From Bradyrhizobium cosmicum (lineage in GTDB: Bacteria > Pseudomonadota > Alphaproteobacteria > Rhizobiales > Xanthobacteraceae): DNA of 64,000 bases. The notes beneath the pieces were generated by a model that saw nothing but the letters and a program-made list of their open reading frames with translations, was not told where the DNA came from and did not search any database. Numbering within the stretch: the first letter of the stretch is position 1; the number at the start of each line of letters is the position of its first letter. Location: the NCBI RefSeq assembly GCF_007290395.2, contig NZ_CP041656.2, positions 3,348,001 to 3,412,000 of the forward strand. Direction: 5' to 3'. A program made the translations under genes and the position numbers. Below, piece after piece: positions 42,596-51,476 of this stretch.

Positions 42596-44887
42596 TTGGG
42601 GTGCGCGTTGAACAGTCTTGCTATGCTGCGGTCAGCCGTATTGGCGACCGCGTCCGCTGTCGTATTGGTGCCGCAGGCATCGCTGGCCCAATCGTCGACG
42701 CAGAGCGGCGCGCAGAATCTGCCGTCGGTCACCGTCACCGCGCCGGAAGTGCGCCGCCGCGCCGCCTCGACCGCGCCGCGCCGCGCGCAGCGCCCGGTGC
42801 AAAGCGCCAACAACAGCAAGCCGCAGCCGCAGCGCAATGTCGGCTTCGTCGAGACGCCGCGCGGTCCGGTGCACGGCTACGTCGCCAACCGCAGCTCGTC
42901 GGGCACCAAGACCAATACGCCGATCATGCAGACGCCGCAGTCCGTCTCGGTGATCGGTGCCGAGCAGATCCGCGACCAGAAGCCGACCAAGCTGGACGAA
43001 GCTCTGCGCTACACCGCCGGCGTGCGCGCCGGCACCTTCGGCGCCGATACGCGCAACGATTGGTGGCTGATCCGCGGCTTCAAATCCGACGACATCGGAT
43101 TGTTCCTCGACGGCATGCAGCTGTTCTACACGGCCTATGCGAGCTGGCGGCTTCCGCCGTCCAACATGGAGCGGATCGAAGTGCTGCGCGGTCCGTCCGC
43201 GGTGCTCTATGGCGGCTCGAGCCCGAGCGGCATCGTCAACGTCATCAGCAAGCTGCCGCCGGCCGAGCCGATCCGGTACATCGAGGCCGGTGTCAACAAT
43301 TTCGGCAACGCCTATGTCGGCTTCGATGTCGGCGGTCCCGTCGCCACGCAGCCCAAGGATGGCAAACAGGACGGCAAGCTGTTCTACCGCGTCGTCGGCG
43401 AGGTCAGGAATGGTGATACCCAGGTCAATTTCACGCCCGACAACAATTATTTCATCGCGCCGTCGTTCACCTGGAAGCCGGATGCCGACACCACCTTCAC
43501 GGTCCTCGCCTCGGCATCGAAGACCGACACCCGCGGCATCAATTTCCTGCCTTACAAGGGCACGGTGACCAGCGCGCCGTTCGGCAAGATCCCAACCAGC
43601 TTCTTCGCCGGTGATCCCGGTGTCGACAAGTTCACGCGCGAGCAGGAGATGCTCGGCTACCAGTTCGAGCGCAATCTCACCGACGATGTGACGTTCCGGC
43701 AGAATGCGCGCTTCGCGCATGTCGACCTGACATATCGCGGCTACGTCGGCAGCGGTTGGGACAACGCCAATACGGCCACGCTCGCTCGCTACAATTGGTA
43801 TGCGAAGGACACGGCCAACCAGGCCGATCTCGACAACCAGCTGGAGTATCGCTTCAACACCGGCCCGGTGAAGCACACAATGCTGTTCGGCGTCGACCTG
43901 AAGGGCTACCAGATCGACGACTATCAGGCTTTTGGGTTCGGTGTGCCCTCGATCAATGTCCTCAATCCCGCTTACGGTGCGGCCGAGACTCCATTGCCGA
44001 CCGCTCCGTTCCGCAACTTCCAGATCACGCAGAAGCAGGCAGGCACCTATCTCCAGGACCAGATGAAGCTCGGCAATTTCACGCTGGTGCTGAGCGGCCG
44101 CAACGACTGGGTCGAGACCACGCAGGCTGCCCGTGACACCGGCGCCACCGTCGGCCAGCGCAACGACAGCAAGTTCAGCGGGCGGGCAGGGCTGATCTAC
44201 AATTTCGACAACGGCATTGCGCCCTATATCTCCTATGCGACCAGCTACAATCCGATCATCGGCCTCAACGCCGCAAACCAGCTATTCCTGCCGGAGACCG
44301 GCCAGCAGGCCGAAATCGGCGTGAAGGTCGCGCCCAAGGGATTCGACGGCTACTTCACCGCCTCGCTGTTCGATCTGAAGCGCCAGAACGTGCCGTCCGC
44401 CGCGCCGGGCGCCATCGTGACGTTGCAGAACCAGACCGGCGAGGTTACCTCGCGGGGCATCGAGCTTGAAGCGGTGGCCAATGCCACCAAGGAACTGAAG
44501 CTGATCGGCGCGTTCACGGCCTACCATCTCTTCAACAGCAAGGACATCGACCCGTCGGTGATCGGCAAGGCACCGACCAACACGCCCGAGCTGCTGGTCT
44601 CGGGCTGGGCGGACTACACCTTCAGGGACGGACCGCTCGAAGGCTTCGGTTTCGGCGGCGGCGTCCGCTATGTCGGCTCCTCCTGGGCCGATGCCGTCAA
44701 CACACTCGAGGTCCCCGCGGTGGTGCTCGGCGATCTCGCGGTCCACTACGAATGGCAGAACTGGCGCACGGCCATCAACGTGATCAATCTGACCGACAAG
44801 ATCTATGTCGCGAGCTGCGCCTCGGAATCCTCCTGCTTCTACGGCGACCGCCGGCGCGTCACCGCCAGCGTCTCCTACAAATGGTAG
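42596..44887 (+). CDS. TonB-dependent siderophore receptor
   Basis: 763-residue outer-membrane receptor for ferric siderophores. A signal peptide ends at SLAQ; the plug domain contains TPQSVSVIGAEQIRDQKPTKLDEALRYT-type sequence, MERIEVLRGPSAVLYGGSSP and VNVISKLPP; then a 22-strand barrel ending in an aromatic-terminated strand (TASVSYKW). Siderophore-type features (NWRTAINVINLTDKIYVASC) resemble FhuA/FcuA-like receptors. The start is uncertain: TTG 42596 opens the frame, but ATG 42623 (MLRSAVLATASAVV) gives a cleaner signal peptide. A palindromic operator candidate lies upstream. Confidence 0.92.
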   Translation: MGCALNSLAMLRSAVLATASAVVLVPQASLAQSSTQSGAQNLPSVTVTAPEVRRRAASTAPRRAQRPVQSANNSKPQPQRNVGFVETPRGPVHGYVANRSSSGTKTNTPIMQTPQSVSVIGAEQIRDQKPTKLDEALRYTAGVRAGTFGADTRNDWWLIRGFKSDDIGLFLDGMQLFYTAYASWRLPPSNMERIEVLRGPSAVLYGGSSPSGIVNVISKLPPAEPIRYIEAGVNNFGNAYVGFDVGGPVATQPKDGKQDGKLFYRVVGEVRNGDTQVNFTPDNNYFIAPSFTWKPDADTTFTVLASASKTDTRGINFLPYKGTVTSAPFGKIPTSFFAGDPGVDKFTREQEMLGYQFERNLTDDVTFRQNARFAHVDLTYRGYVGSGWDNANTATLARYNWYAKDTANQADLDNQLEYRFNTGPVKHTMLFGVDLKGYQIDDYQAFGFGVPSINVLNPAYGAAETPLPTAPFRNFQITQKQAGTYLQDQMKLGNFTLVLSGRNDWVETTQAARDTGATVGQRNDSKFSGRAGLIYNFDNGIAPYISYATSYNPIIGLNAANQLFLPETGQQAEIGVKVAPKGFDGYFTASLFDLKRQNVPSAAPGAIVTLQNQTGEVTSRGIELEAVANATKELKLIGAFTAYHLFNSKDIDPSVIGKAPTNTPELLVSGWADYTFRDGPLEGFGFGGGVRYVGSSWADAVNTLEVPAVVLGDLAVHYEWQNWRTAINVINLTDKIYVASCASESSCFYGDRRRVTASVSYKW

Positions 44888-45576
44888 GCGAGGCGTGAGC
44901 TGACCAGCCACCGCTCGTCTTCCACCACGTGATCGATGAGCTCCCGGGCCATGCCCCCCGGCCCGAAGCTCATGCGAGCGCGGCGCGCGGCGCCGAAGCC
45001 AAGGCGCAGCCGCCGCGCTCGCGGTCGATCCGCCCCGGGGGGCTGAGACATATCTGGCGGGACGACGCATTCGCTAGGCGAGCCCCGGTCCCGTCCTGGT
45101 GCATGGCTCGTCTGAGCGCTCGTGCCTGTGGATACGTGTCTTCGCTGCACCAATCCTGCTGGCGGCTGCGACCGTCATCGGTCTCTCAGCAGTGCAGCTC
45201 CGGGGCAGGGGCGGCCAGTATGTCGCCTCGGTGACAGTTGGGGCCCCGGGGTGGCTCATCGCCGGCGTTTGAGTGCGCTGCCGCACGCAAGGAACCGGGT
45301 ATTTTCCGCGGGCGATACGCAGCAAGGAGCTGTCTCGGCCTATGCGCCGCTATCTCGGGAGTGCTGCCCTGCAAAACCGTGGCGACCCTTGCTGGGTTGG
45401 ACGATCTGCTCCATACCAGCGCCGGGTGATTCCGGGGTTTCCACCGTTCTGGGGGCGGCAAAGGGCCTAAAAAGAGCGTGTCTTGCGCCCATTGGTGCAC
45501 TGCGCTAAGGCTCAGAACAATTCCAAATTGGACGAATCCGTGGCTGTCCCGAGGCTGCGGGAAAAAGGGCTCGTCA
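44888..45576. other. 689-bp region between TonB receptor and nuoA, apparently non-coding or decayed
   Basis: No intact gene with convincing codon use or start site. It contains a stretch coding for a recognisable small membrane-protein fragment (45078-45270, listed separately) but no intact partner of the receptor (such as a PepSY or DUF3325 gene). The last 200 bp must contain the nuo promoter, which I could not place with confidence. Confidence 0.5.
45078..45270 (+). pseudogene. Possible relic of a small hydrophobic protein
   Basis: The frame ending at TGA 45270 reads CLWIRVFAAPILLAAATVIG and then RGGQYVASVTVGAPGWLIAGV. This resembles small (about 60-residue) two-helix membrane proteins often found beside TonB receptors, in which the middle would read like LLSALLGDG and the end VVVIAW. 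Here the middle is garbled (LSAVQLRGR), the C-terminal tail is missing and no ATG is present in frame. It looks like a decayed copy. Based on remembered family style, not alignment. Confidence 0.35.
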
Positions 45577-45942
45577 ATGAGCGGCATTCTGCAGAACTAT
45601 CTTCCACTCGTCGTCTTCATAGGGGTCGCGGGCCTGATTGGCCTCGTGCTCCTGATCGCGCCTTTCATCGTGGCTTTCCAGCAGCCCGATCCGGAAAAGC
45701 TGTCGGCGTATGAGTGCGGTTTCAATGCCTTCGATGACGCCCGCATGAAGTTCGACGTCCGCTTCTACCTGGTCGCCATTCTCTTCATCATCTTCGACCT
45801 CGAAGTGGCGTTCCTGTTTCCCTGGGCCGTGGCGTTCGGCAAGCTTGGCGCGACCGGCTTCTGGTCCATGGTGGTGTTCCTCGGCGTACTGACGGTTGGG
45901 TTCGCCTACGAATGGAAGAAAGGCGCACTCGAATGGGATTGA
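45577..45942 (+). CDS. nuoA: NADH-quinone oxidoreductase subunit A
   Basis: 121-residue membrane subunit (ND3) of respiratory complex I with three helices. The conserved cytoplasmic/quinone-side loop has [20 protein letters not shown], which includes the family's reactive cysteine. First gene of the nuo operon; ATG 45577 ([11 protein letters not shown]) is preferred over an in-frame start at 45478. Its last codons overlap nuoB by 10 bp. Confidence 0.97.
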   Translation: MSGILQNYLPLVVFIGVAGLIGLVLLIAPFIVAFQQPDPEKLSAYECGFNAFDDARMKFDVRFYLVAILFIIFDLEVAFLFPWAVAFGKLGATGFWSMVVFLGVLTVGFAYEWKKGALEWD

Positions 45943-46520
45943 ACCCTGCACCATCGGCCGGTCCGGTCCTCGCGCCGGCCCCCAAGGGCATCCTGGATCC
46001 GTCGACCGGCAAGCCGGTCGGGGCCAATGATCCGTTCTTTCTCGAGGTCAATTCGGAGCTGTCCGACAAGGGCTTCTTCGTCGCCGCGACCGACGACCTC
46101 ATCACCTGGGCGCGCACCGGCTCGCTGATGTGGATGACCTTCGGTCTCGCCTGCTGCGCGGTCGAGATGATGCAGGTGTCGATGCCGCGCTACGACGTCG
46201 AGCGCTTCGGCTTTGCGCCGCGGGCCTCGCCGCGCCAGTCCGACGTGATGATCGTCGCGGGCACGCTGACCAACAAGATGGCGCCTGCGCTGCGCAAGGT
46301 CTACGACCAGATGCCGGAGCCGCGCTACGTCATCTCGATGGGCTCCTGCGCCAATGGCGGCGGCTATTATCACTATTCCTATTCGGTCGTGCGCGGCTGC
46401 GACCGCATCGTGCCGATCGACATCTATGTGCCGGGCTGCCCGCCCACGGCGGAAGCGCTGCTCTACGGCGTGCTGCTGCTGCAGAAGAAGATCCGGCGTA
46501 CCGGCACCATCGAACGCTAA
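45933..46520 (+). CDS. nuoB: NADH-quinone oxidoreductase subunit B
   Basis: 195-residue peripheral subunit (PSST) carrying cluster N2, the electron donor to ubiquinone. The four ligand cysteines are in [24 protein letters not shown] and [13 protein letters not shown] variable N-terminal tail of about 35 residues is common in Rhizobiales. ATG 45933 overlaps the end of nuoA by 10 bp, indicating coupled translation. Confidence 0.98.
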   Translation: MGLNPAPSAGPVLAPAPKGILDPSTGKPVGANDPFFLEVNSELSDKGFFVAATDDLITWARTGSLMWMTFGLACCAVEMMQVSMPRYDVERFGFAPRASPRQSDVMIVAGTLTNKMAPALRKVYDQMPEPRYVISMGSCANGGGYYHYSYSVVRGCDRIVPIDIYVPGCPPTAEALLYGVLLLQKKIRRTGTIER

Positions 46521-46531
46521 GGTTTAAGGTC

Positions 46532-47143
46532 ATGGACGACGCCAAGCTCGACGCCCTGGGGCAGACGATCGTGAGCGCGCTTCCGGGCGCCGCCACCGCT
46601 CACGCGGTGGCTTTCAACCAGCTCACGGTTGACGTCGAGGCCAGCAAGATCGTCGAGGTGGTCAAGTACCTCCGCGACGATCCGAATTGCCGCTTCATCA
46701 ACTTCACCGACATCACGGCGGTGGACTATCCGGATCGCGAGAAGCGCTTCGACGTGATCTATCATTTCCTGTCCCCGACGCTGAACACGCGGATCCGGCT
46801 TCGGGCCCATGCCGACGAAACCACGCAGGTGCCGTCGCTGATCGAGGTGTTCCCCGGCGCCGACTGGTTCGAGCGCGAGGCCTACGACCTCTATGGCGTG
46901 ATCTTCGTCGGCCATCCCGACATGCGCCGCTTGCTCACCGATTACGGTTTCGAGGGCCATCCGCTGCGCAAGGATTTCCCGACCACCGGCTTCCTCGAGG
47001 TCCGCTACGACGACCAGGAGAAGCGGGTGGTGTACGAGCCCGTCAAGCTCAACCAGGAATTCCGCAAGTTCGATTTCCTCTCGCCTTGGGAAGGAGCGGA
47101 CTATCCGCTTCCCGGTGACGAGAAGGCGGGACCGAAGGCCTGA
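46532..47143 (+). CDS. nuoC: NADH-quinone oxidoreductase subunit C
   Basis: 203-residue peripheral-arm subunit (30-kDa). Signature [38 protein letters not shown] segment is present, followed by [20 protein letters not shown]. It has no cofactor and packs against NuoD and NuoB in the quinone-reduction module. Separate from nuoD, unlike the nuoCD fusion of enterobacteria. ATG 46532 is 11 bp after nuoB. Confidence 0.97.
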   Translation: MDDAKLDALGQTIVSALPGAATAHAVAFNQLTVDVEASKIVEVVKYLRDDPNCRFINFTDITAVDYPDREKRFDVIYHFLSPTLNTRIRLRAHADETTQVPSLIEVFPGADWFEREAYDLYGVIFVGHPDMRRLLTDYGFEGHPLRKDFPTTGFLEVRYDDQEKRVVYEPVKLNQEFRKFDFLSPWEGADYPLPGDEKAGPKA

Positions 47144-47145
47144 TC

Positions 47146-48342
47146 ATGAACGAGCAACCTGAACAGCTTCGCAACTTCACCATCAACTTTGGACCGCAGC
47201 ATCCGGCGGCGCACGGCGTTCTGCGTCTTGTGCTCGAATTGGATGGCGAAGTCGTCGCCCGCGTCGATCCCCATATCGGCCTGCTTCACCGCGGCACCGA
47301 GAAGCTGATCGAGCAGAAGACCTATCTGCAGGCGATCCCTTATTTCGACCGGCTCGACTACGTCGCGCCGATGAACCAGGAGCATGCCTTCTGCCTCGCC
47401 GCCGAAAAGCTGCTCGGCATCGAGGTGCCGCGCCGCGGCCAGCTGATCCGCGTGCTCTATTGCGAGATCGGCCGCATCCTCTCGCACCTGCTCAACGTCA
47501 CCACGCAGGCGATGGACGTCGGTGCGCTGACCCCGCCGCTGTGGGGTTTCGAAGAGCGCGAGAAGTTGATGGTGTTCTACGAGCGCGCCTCGGGCAGCCG
47601 CATGCATGCAGCCTTCTTCCGCGTCGGCGGCGTGCATCAGGATCTGCCGCAGAAGCTGGTCGACGACATCGAGGCCTGGTGCGATCCGTTCCTCAAGGTC
47701 GTGGACGACCTCGACCGCCTGCTCACCGCCAACCGCATCTTCAAGCAGCGCAACGTCGATATCGGCGTGGTGCCGCTGAAGGAAGCCTGGGAGTGGGGCT
47801 TCTCGGGCGTGATGGTGCGCGGCTCGGGCGCGGCTTGGGATTTGCGCAAGTCGCAGCCCTATGAGTGCTACGCCGAGATGGATTTCGACATTCCGATCGG
47901 CAAGAACGGCGACTGCTACGACCGCTATCTGATCCGCATGGAAGAGATGCGCCAGTCCGTGCGCATCATGAAGCAGTGCCTTCAGAAGCTGAACGCGCCG
48001 GACGGGAAGGGCCCCGTCGTCGTCGCCGACAACAAGGTCGCGCCGCCGCGCCGCGGCGACATGAAGCGCTCGATGGAAGCGCTGATCCACCACTTCAAGC
48101 TCTACACCGAAGGCGTTCACGTGCCGGCCGGCGAAGTCTACGCCGCGGTCGAGGCGCCCAAGGGCGAGTTCGGCGTCTATCTCGTCGCCGACGGCACCAA
48201 CAAGCCCTACAAGTGCAAGATCCGCGCGCCAGGCTTTGCCCATCTGCAGGCGATGGATCACATCTGCCGCGGCCATCTGCTCGCCGACGTCTCGGCGATC
48301 CTCGGCTCGCTCGACATCGTGTTCGGAGAGGTCGATCGGTGA
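47146..48342 (+). CDS. nuoD: NADH-quinone oxidoreductase subunit D
   Basis: 398-residue 49-kDa subunit lining the quinone cavity. Near the N-terminus [22 protein letters not shown] holds the conserved loop with the quinone-contacting His; later [16 protein letters not shown] and the C-terminal DIVFGEVDR tail are standard. Its stop codon TGA overlaps the ATG of an FkbM methyltransferase gene (TGATG), which is unusual for nuo operons. In mitochondria the homologue is methylated on arginine by an unrelated enzyme, NDUFAF7. Confidence 0.98.
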   Translation: MNEQPEQLRNFTINFGPQHPAAHGVLRLVLELDGEVVARVDPHIGLLHRGTEKLIEQKTYLQAIPYFDRLDYVAPMNQEHAFCLAAEKLLGIEVPRRGQLIRVLYCEIGRILSHLLNVTTQAMDVGALTPPLWGFEEREKLMVFYERASGSRMHAAFFRVGGVHQDLPQKLVDDIEAWCDPFLKVVDDLDRLLTANRIFKQRNVDIGVVPLKEAWEWGFSGVMVRGSGAAWDLRKSQPYECYAEMDFDIPIGKNGDCYDRYLIRMEEMRQSVRIMKQCLQKLNAPDGKGPVVVADNKVAPPRRGDMKRSMEALIHHFKLYTEGVHVPAGEVYAAVEAPKGEFGVYLVADGTNKPYKCKIRAPGFAHLQAMDHICRGHLLADVSAILGSLDIVFGEVDR

Positions 48343-49307
48343 TGGGGCAGCAGGCGCCAATCCAGTTCGACCGTGCCTCGGGGGCCCTGGAAGGGGCCAA
48401 CCTGTGGGAGCGGACGGCTGCCTTGGCGCTGGTGACGGGATCGAAGATCTCGTCGCACTTCTCGCACATGGGCTACATCGCCTGTGCGAATCTGCTGCGC
48501 AAGACGCTGCCGGAGCGCAACATCGCGATCAGGCTCAACCCTGATGCCGTGTTCGAATTCCCTTATGGCGACGGCTACTGGAGCAAGCTGCTCAACCGCT
48601 CTTATAATTACGAGGACGAGCTGGAGCTGCTGTTCGCGAACTCGATCGACGTCGACTACACGCTGCTCGATTGCGGCGCCAATTACGGCTACTGGTCGGT
48701 GCTGGTCTCGAGCAAGCCGTTCGGCTCGCACAAGGCGATTGCGATCGAACCGTCGGGGCAGAACTATCCGAAGCTCGCCAACAATGCCCGCGTCAACGGC
48801 AACCGCTTCGAGACCATGAAATGCGCGATCGGCGCGGCCCGCGGCACCGCGCGGCTGTCCGGCACCAAGCACGAGGCCTTCAGTATCGCCGGTGGTGCCT
48901 CGGCGGGCGGCGAGGACGTGCCGGTCATCGCGCTCGACAATCTGATCGACGACGGCAAGATCGCAGCCACCGGCAAATATCTGATCAAGCTCGACGTCGA
49001 AGGCGTGGAGATCGAGGCGATCAAGGGCGGCGCCCGGCTGCTCCAGGCCGACAGCGTCATCATGTGCGAGGAGCACGGCAGCGACCGCTCTCATGCAGTG
49101 TCGCGCTTCATCCTCGAACAGACCCCGCTGAAGCTGATCGTGTTCGACCCGCGCAGCAATCGTATGGAGACCGTGACCGAGCTGTCGATCCTCGATCGCA
49201 TCAAGGTCTCGACCCACGTCGGCTACAACGTTTTCGGCACCGCAAGCGCATTCTGGCAGGACAGGATCAATGCCCTGAATGCGAAAACCGCGCGCCGCAT
49301 GCAGTGA
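48342..49307 (+). CDS. FkbM-family SAM-dependent methyltransferase inside the nuo operon
   Basis: 321-residue protein with a class I methyltransferase core: motif I LLDCGANYGYWS (residues 108-119), acidic ribose-binding Glu136 in AIAIEPSGQ, and the FkbM hallmark LIKLDVEGVEIEAIKGG (215-230). About 100 N-terminal residues before the core have no recognised domain. Known FkbM proteins O-methylate sugars and polyketides; a complex I role is not established. Its ATG overlaps the nuoD stop, and nuoE starts 11 bp after it, so it is co-translated with complex I subunits. It could modify a Nuo subunit or quinone-site component, or be an insertion that simply kept the operon readable. Confidence 0.88.
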   Translation: MGQQAPIQFDRASGALEGANLWERTAALALVTGSKISSHFSHMGYIACANLLRKTLPERNIAIRLNPDAVFEFPYGDGYWSKLLNRSYNYEDELELLFANSIDVDYTLLDCGANYGYWSVLVSSKPFGSHKAIAIEPSGQNYPKLANNARVNGNRFETMKCAIGAARGTARLSGTKHEAFSIAGGASAGGEDVPVIALDNLIDDGKIAATGKYLIKLDVEGVEIEAIKGGARLLQADSVIMCEEHGSDRSHAVSRFILEQTPLKLIVFDPRSNRMETVTELSILDRIKVSTHVGYNVFGTASAFWQDRINALNAKTARRMQ

Positions 49308-49318
49308 GAGATTGAGAG

Positions 49319-49930
49319 ATGTCCGTCCGCCGATTAGCACCGAAGGAAGTCCAGCCCGCGAGCTTTGCGTTCACGGACGAGAACCTCGCATTCGCCAAGC
49401 AGCAGATCGCGAAGTATCCGGCCGGCCGGCAGGCCTCCGCGGTCATCGCCATCCTCTGGCGGGCGCAGGAGCAGCATGACGGCTGGGTGTCGGAAGCCGC
49501 GATCCGCGTCATCGCCGACATGCTCGACATGCCCTATATCCGCGTGCTCGAAGTCGCGACCTTCTACACGATGTTCCAGCTCGCCCCCGTCGGCAAGAAG
49601 GCCCATGTCCAGGTCTGCGGCACCACGCCGTGCCGCCTGCGCGGCGCCGAGGATTTGATCCACGTCTGCGAGCACCGCATCCATCACGAACCCTTCCATC
49701 TGTCGAAGGACGGCAATTTCAGCTGGGAAGAGGTGGAGTGCCTCGGTGCCTGCGTGAACGCGCCGATGGTGCTGATCGGCAAGGACACCTATGAGGACCT
49801 GACCAAGGAAAGCTTTGGCAAGGTGCTCGACGGCTTCGCTTCGGGCAATCCGCCCAAGCCCGGCCCGCAGAATGGCCGCCAGTTCTCGGCGCCTATGGGC
49901 GGACCGACCACGCTGAAGGAGAGCACCTGA
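49319..49930 (+). CDS. nuoE: NADH-quinone oxidoreductase subunit E
   Basis: 203-residue 24-kDa subunit with the N1a [2Fe-2S] cluster. Ligands lie in [13 protein letters not shown] and [12 protein letters not shown], the thioredoxin-like arrangement. The N-terminal helical region includes [19 protein letters not shown]. The C-terminus has a Pro/Gly-rich tail of about 40 residues ([13 protein letters not shown]). The stop TGA overlaps the ATG of the small membrane protein that follows. Confidence 0.97.
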   Translation: MSVRRLAPKEVQPASFAFTDENLAFAKQQIAKYPAGRQASAVIAILWRAQEQHDGWVSEAAIRVIADMLDMPYIRVLEVATFYTMFQLAPVGKKAHVQVCGTTPCRLRGAEDLIHVCEHRIHHEPFHLSKDGNFSWEEVECLGACVNAPMVLIGKDTYEDLTKESFGKVLDGFASGNPPKPGPQNGRQFSAPMGGPTTLKEST

Positions 49931-50130
49931 TGGGTGATCTCCCCGCCATTGGAGGGAACGAGGCCGTGAAGAAATGGGGCTTCGTCGCCATGCACGCCGC
50001 GGTCGCGGCCGCCTTCATGTTCCTGCTGCAGCGTTTCATCATGAACGCGACGCAGGAGACCAGTCTGCTCTGGGCGCTGATCTTCGCCGTCTGCGCCGCC
50101 GGACTTGCCTACAAGCAGTCCATTCGTTGA
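49930..50130 (+). CDS. 66-residue two-helix membrane protein inside the nuo operon
   Basis: Two hydrophobic helices (about residues 16-37, WGFVAMHAAVAAAFMFLLQR, and 43-61, TSLLWALIFAVCAAGLAYK) joined by a short loop, with a 14-residue polar N-terminus. Its ATG overlaps the nuoE stop by an ATGA-type junction and nuoF starts 15 bp later, so it is made in step with complex I. No known family recognised. It could be an accessory (supernumerary-like) subunit or an assembly factor; this is inference from position. Codon use is like its neighbours. Confidence 0.75.
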   Translation: MGDLPAIGGNEAVKKWGFVAMHAAVAAAFMFLLQRFIMNATQETSLLWALIFAVCAAGLAYKQSIR

Positions 50131-50145
50131 TCGGAAAGCACTGAT

Positions 50146-51471
50146 ATGCTCGAGGACAAGGACCGCATCTTCAAGAACCTCTACGGCCTCCACGATTGGG
50201 GGCTCGAGGGCGCGCGGCGTCGCGGTGCCTGGGATGGCACCAAGAATATCATCGACAAGGGCCGCGATTGGATCATCAACGAGATGAAGGCGTCGGGCCT
50301 GCGCGGCCGCGGTGGCGCCGGCTTCCCGACCGGCCTGAAATGGTCGTTCATGCCGAAGGAATCGACCGACGGCCGGCCGAGCTATCTCGTCGTCAACGCC
50401 GACGAATCCGAGCCCGGCACCTGCAAGGATCGCGAGATCATGCGGCACGATCCGCATCTGCTGATCGAGGGCTGCCTGATCGCGAGCTGCGCCATGAATG
50501 CGCATGCCTGCTACATCTACGTCCGTGGCGAGTTCATCCGCGAGCGCGAGCATCTCCAGGCCGCGATCGACCAGGCCTATGAGGCCAAGCTGGTCGGCAA
50601 GGACAACGTCAATGGCTGGCCGTTCGACATCTACGTCGCGCACGGCGCCGGCGCCTATATCTGCGGCGAGGAAACCGCGCTGCTCGAAAGCCTCGAAGGC
50701 AAGAAGGGCCAGCCGCGGCTGAAGCCGCCGTTCCCGGCGAATGTCGGCCTGTATGGCTGCCCGACCACGGTCAACAATGTCGAGTCCATCGCGGTCGCGC
50801 CGGATATTCTCCGGCGTGGCGCGGCGTGGTTCGCCGGCATCGGCCGCCCGAACAATGTCGGCACCAAGCTGTTCTGCATCTCCGGCCATGTCGAGCGGCC
50901 CTGCAACGTCGAAGAGGCCATGGGCATTCCGTTCCGTGAGCTGATCGAGAAGCATTGCGGCGGCATCCGCGGCGGCTGGGACAACCTCAAGGCCGTGATC
51001 CCCGGCGGCTCGTCGGTGCGCATGGTGCCGGCCGAGCAGATCATCGACACGCCGATGGATTTCGACAGTTTGAGCAAGCTGCGCTCGGGCCTCGGCACCG
51101 CGGCTGTCATCGTGATGGACAAGTCGACCGATCTGATCCGCTCCATCGCCCGCATCTCCTATTTCTACAAGCATGAGAGCTGCGGCCAGTGCACGCCCTG
51201 CCGCGAAGGCACCGGCTGGATGTGGCGCGTCCTGACCCGCATGGCCGACGGCCGCGCCCACAAGCGCGAGATCGACATGCTGCTCGAAGTGACAAAACAG
51301 GTCGAAGGCCACACCATCTGCGCGCTCGGCGATGCGGCGGCCTGGCCGATCCAGGGCTTGATCGCGCATTTCCGTCACGAGATCGAAGCGCGCATCGACC
51401 AGTATTCGCATAAGGCCGACATCGACGATATCGGCGTCCGCGATCCCGTGAACATGGTCGCGGCGGAGTAA
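50146..51471 (+). CDS. nuoF: NADH-quinone oxidoreductase subunit F
   Basis: 441-residue 51-kDa subunit where NADH is oxidised. FMN/NADH sites: [17 protein letters not shown] and [16 protein letters not shown]; the N3 [4Fe-4S] ligands are in [11 protein letters not shown] with the last cysteine in [13 protein letters not shown]. Starts with [20 protein letters not shown], standard for alphaproteobacteria. ATG 50146; 5 bp before nuoG. Confidence 0.98.
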   Translation: MLEDKDRIFKNLYGLHDWGLEGARRRGAWDGTKNIIDKGRDWIINEMKASGLRGRGGAGFPTGLKWSFMPKESTDGRPSYLVVNADESEPGTCKDREIMRHDPHLLIEGCLIASCAMNAHACYIYVRGEFIREREHLQAAIDQAYEAKLVGKDNVNGWPFDIYVAHGAGAYICGEETALLESLEGKKGQPRLKPPFPANVGLYGCPTTVNNVESIAVAPDILRRGAAWFAGIGRPNNVGTKLFCISGHVERPCNVEEAMGIPFRELIEKHCGGIRGGWDNLKAVIPGGSSVRMVPAEQIIDTPMDFDSLSKLRSGLGTAAVIVMDKSTDLIRSIARISYFYKHESCGQCTPCREGTGWMWRVLTRMADGRAHKREIDMLLEVTKQVEGHTICALGDAAAWPIQGLIAHFRHEIEARIDQYSHKADIDDIGVRDPVNMVAAE

Positions 51472-51476
51472 GAGAC

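Noticed and set aside
44875..45153. 92-codon minus-strand frame after the TonB receptor gene, ending ERWLVSSRLAYHL
   Set aside because: Arg-rich low-complexity translation, no ribosome site, overlaps the receptor 3' end; no family recognised.
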